Assembly (NCBI GenBank): GCA_016741945.1
Contig: JACVCQ010000110.1
Location: 1-7,353 of the forward strand
Origin: Chitinophagaceae bacterium
GTDB taxonomy: Bacteria; Bacteroidota; Bacteroidia; Chitinophagales; Chitinophagaceae
Length of the DNA stretch: 7,353 nucleotides
Direction: 5' to 3'
Shown here: positions 4,701-7,353 of the stretch, one piece after another
Layout of the letters: each line of letters starts with the position of its first letter
How positions within the stretch are numbered: the stretch's first letter is position 1
Translations under genes and position numbers: made by a program
The notes under the pieces: generated by a model
The model's database searches: none
Told to the model about the DNA's origin: nothing
Seen by the model: the letters and a program-made list of their open reading frames with translations, nothing else

Positions 4701-7353
4701 TTAGAAGTTAATATCTAAACCAACTACAAACATTTTTGGATTAGGATATTCATTCAAGCTGATATTGTTATCATCTTCAGGATCCAAACCTCTCCATGGG
4801 CTCCAGATAGCCAAGTTCTGACCTTGAATATAGAAACGAGCACCTTTAATCAGGTTATTTCCATTAGGCAGCTTGATAGCAGGAATCGCATAAGAAATGT
4901 TGAGGTTTCTGAAACGTACAAACTTAGCATCTTCTAAATCTGCAGATGTGAAATCTCTATCAAACGCAGATGATTGAATAGGCTTAATATCACCCGGCTT
5001 CTGCCACTGACCATCAATCAATTCTATAGAGCCACGAACAGCAGCTTGATAACCTGGAATACCACGAGTAATCCAGCTGCGGATATTGTTATTTCTAACA
5101 ACATCAAACTGATAACTAAATAATGCAGAAACAGTGAACGCTTTGTAACGAATTTCTAAGTTCGCACCACCTTGGTGTTTAGGTAAGAAATTACCAAACT
5201 TAGCAAAACGACCGGCTTGAGCCAGATTAGTAGTTGTTTTACCATCTGCTGTTTCATACGTAGGGCGTCCTGTAGCAGGATCAGCTCCTAAATAATTATA
5301 CGTAAAGTGTGTACCATAGGGTATGCCTTTACGAATAACAAAGGTTCCTAAGAAATACTCATTCACCAAACCCAGGTCTTCAATTTTATTGGTATTGATG
5401 GAGTGGTTCCAGTTAATGTTTACACCGAAATCTTTGTTCTTAACAACATCAACATTGGCTTGTAAGTCGAAACCTTTGTTTGACATACTACCCGCATTGA
5501 TATTCAATGAACCAAAACCGGTGGTACCAGACAATGGCTGATTTACGAACATGTCGATGGTCTTGTTGATATAATAATCAACTGAGAACTTAGCACGGTT
5601 CTTCCAAACTGCAAAGTCGATACCGATATTGGTTTTTTGGATATACTCAATCTGAAGATTAGGGTTACCCGGCGTACTTGGAGCCTGACCTACGATGGTA
5701 GAACCAGCATAAGTAGCATTACCAAACGATGGCAACTGAGGTCCTAAATAGTTAGGAATACCACCAAAGCTTACTGTGTTTCCGAAACTACCGGTTCCAA
5801 TAGAACCAATATTAGGAACCAAACCATAAGAAGCACGAACTTTCAGGTCGCTCAAGAAGTTTAACTTCTCAATGAAACTTTCCTGAATCGCATTCCATGT
5901 TAAACCTGCAGACCAAGTTGTAATGGTCTTGTTAGCATCATTGGCAATCAAAGAAGTTCCATCTTGTCTAACGTTTGCATTGAAAGTGTACTTATTATTG
6001 AAATTGTACTTAACAAGTGCAAAGAAAGATCTAATACCATAACTACTCTTTGCAGCACCAACGTTCTGAGGATAAGTAGTTTGACCAACCCCTACCGGCA
6101 ATGCACCTGCACCCACAACAGTTTCCGTTAAACGTGGGTCTAGGTTAAACGCAGTAAAACCTAATGTTTTATTGTATCCTCTGATACCTTCAAAATAACC
6201 TGCAACTTCTACTTCATGGATGTTTGCAAAACGTTTAGCAAAAGTTAAGCTGCTGGTATTAATGAAGTTAGAAGTAATTCTGTAACCTTCAGCACCCAAA
6301 CCACGCTGGAATTGTTGGTTGGATCCTGCAAAAGAATTTGCATTGATATAACGAGATGATTGATCACTGGAAACATCCACACCAAATACATTACGGAATG
6401 TAAGTGTAGGAAGGATTTTATAACCAATATTCAATCCGCCATTTATTTTAAGCTGGTTGCGTGTTAAAGAACTATTCTGAATACGCTCTAAAAGGTTGGC
6501 AACCTGACGTAATGCCAAACTGGTTGAAGCACCAAAGCGCAATGAACCATCCGGATTGTATGGATTTTCATAAGTCTTAGCACGGTAAGTCATCTGGAAT
6601 GGATTCAATGGGCTGTTACCCAACTGCTCACCCTCAGAATATCTTCCTTTAGAAAAACCGATGGTAGATCTTAATCCAACTGTAAGTTTATCAGAAGTAT
6701 GATCAACATTGAAACGAGTTGTGTAACGCTTCAAACCTGATCCTAAGTCAATACCTTCCTGATCAAAATAAGAACCTGAAAGGAAGAATCTGAGTCTTTC
6801 AGTACCGCCAGACATATTCAATTCATGAGACTGGGTAATACCTTGACGATAGAAAATGTTTGCGTAATCAATATCAATATTTCTGATACTGTCTAAAATT
6901 TGTTTTTCGCGAGCATCGCTGATACCACCTAAGTTAACAGGGTTCAATGCAGAGTATGTCCAACCCACAGAGTTTGTGATTCTTTCACGCTCTTCGTAAG
7001 CAAGCATTTCACGTGTATTCATAAGGTTCATACGCTCAAAGCTTGGGCGTTGTGTAAAACCTACCTGCGTACGGTACTGAAAATTGGTTACTCCCGCTTT
7101 ACCACTCTTAGTAGTAATAACGATAACACCGGTACCACCACGAGCACCATACAAAGCAGCTGCATTCGCATCTTTCAACACTGTTAGTGACTCGAAATCG
7201 TTAGGGTTAAGCGTTGCGAAATCAGATGCAGGTGTTGGAACCCCATCAATAATATAAGTTGGCTGTGCTCCTGCTCCTTGAATGGATTGAGTACCACGGA
7301 TACGGATAGCAGGACTGGTACCCGGTTGTCCGGAACCAGAGTTTACCAACACC
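4701..7353 (-). CDS. SusC/RagA-family TonB-linked outer-membrane transporter (5' truncated by window edge)
   Basis: This is the TonB-dependent barrel partner of the downstream SusD-like lipoprotein; it imports ligand across the outer membrane using energy from TonB-ExbBD. The last 883 codons are present and the frame is open to the right edge; the GTG at 7352 is internal. Missing are the signal peptide, the usual carboxypeptidase-regulatory-like domain, the TonB box and the start of the plug, probably 100-200 residues judging from family size. Visible plug motifs are SPAIRIRGTQSIQG (13-26), YIIDGVP (33-39), LNPNDFESLTVLKDANAAAL (48-67) and YGARGGTGVIVITTKSG (68-84). The barrel fills about 90-883, with the SusC signature MSGGTERLRFFLSGSYFDQE (180-199), then DLEDAKFVRFRNLNISYAIP (805-824), YIQGQNLAIWSPWRGLDPE (837-855), and a C-terminal strand ending VVGLDINF, whose final Phe suits BAM-dependent insertion. 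The barrel is intact, with no frameshift. The 5' regulatory region is outside the window. Confidence 0.96.
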   Translation of the reverse strand, partial: VLVNSGSGQPGTSPAIRIRGTQSIQGAGAQPTYIIDGVPTPASDFATLNPNDFESLTVLKDANAAALYGARGGTGVIVITTKSGKAGVTNFQYRTQVGFTQRPSFERMNLMNTREMLAYEERERITNSVGWTYSALNPVNLGGISDAREKQILDSIRNIDIDYANIFYRQGITQSHELNMSGGTERLRFFLSGSYFDQEGIDLGSGLKRYTTRFNVDHTSDKLTVGLRSTIGFSKGRYSEGEQLGNSPLNPFQMTYRAKTYENPYNPDGSLRFGASTSLALRQVANLLERIQNSSLTRNQLKINGGLNIGYKILPTLTFRNVFGVDVSSDQSSRYINANSFAGSNQQFQRGLGAEGYRITSNFINTSSLTFAKRFANIHEVEVAGYFEGIRGYNKTLGFTAFNLDPRLTETVVGAGALPVGVGQTTYPQNVGAAKSSYGIRSFFALVKYNFNNKYTFNANVRQDGTSLIANDANKTITTWSAGLTWNAIQESFIEKLNFLSDLKVRASYGLVPNIGSIGTGSFGNTVSFGGIPNYLGPQLPSFGNATYAGSTIVGQAPSTPGNPNLQIEYIQKTNIGIDFAVWKNRAKFSVDYYINKTIDMFVNQPLSGTTGFGSLNINAGSMSNKGFDLQANVDVVKNKDFGVNINWNHSINTNKIEDLGLVNEYFLGTFVIRKGIPYGTHFTYNYLGADPATGRPTYETADGKTTTNLAQAGRFAKFGNFLPKHQGGANLEIRYKAFTVSALFSYQFDVVRNNNIRSWITRGIPGYQAAVRGSIELIDGQWQKPGDIKPIQSSAFDRDFTSADLEDAKFVRFRNLNISYAIPAIKLPNGNNLIKGARFYIQGQNLAIWSPWRGLDPEDDNNISLNEYPNPKMFVVGLDINF

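Noticed and set aside
5323..6427. Short frames inside the susC-like gene (5323-5541 on +, 6245-6427 on -)
   Set aside because: Both are out of frame with an intact TonB-dependent barrel and resemble no known protein.

Overview
The window looks like a chromosomal segment of a Bacteroidota bacterium, most likely of the Chitinophagaceae type. The reasons are a SusC/SusD outer-membrane pair, a DUF4369-TlpA lipoprotein, Bacteroidota-style variations in GatB, A-rich start regions without Shine-Dalgarno sequences, and a moderately AT-rich composition. The family placement is inference from protein style; no rRNA or other marker is present.

Layout. The left part reads on the + strand. It starts with the 3' end of a gene cut by the window edge (probably a DUF1028-family protein with a C-terminal TPR-like tail, 1-389). 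A 62-nt gap with small inverted repeats follows, then gatB (452-1897; subunit B of the tRNA-dependent amidotransferase). Ten bases after gatB comes a TlpA-like thioredoxin-fold lipoprotein (1908-3026). The right part reads on the - strand: a SusC-type TonB-dependent transporter, cut by the right edge (4701-7353), is followed 41 nt downstream by a SusD-type lipoprotein (3223-4659). The two blocks converge on a 196-nt intergenic region holding two strong hairpin terminators (3046-3080 and 3168-3199), one placed for each block.

How the genes work together. SusC and SusD should form one outer-membrane uptake complex, with SusD as the surface lid and SusC as the TonB-powered barrel. The substrate cannot be read from the sequence, and no degradative enzyme is visible. 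GatB works in the cytoplasm with GatA and GatC (not in the window) to make Gln-tRNA(Gln) and/or Asn-tRNA(Asn). The TlpA-like protein works on the periplasmic side of a membrane and probably shares a transcript with gatB because of spacing only; no functional link is evident.

Novelty. I see no CRISPR array, mobile element, tRNA, phage gene or defence system. All complete genes are intact and belong to known families. The points worth a second look are modest: loss of zinc-site cysteines in GatB, the nested inverted repeats immediately before gatB, the gatB-lipoprotein pairing, the double convergent terminators, and a SusCD unit that ends without enzymes.
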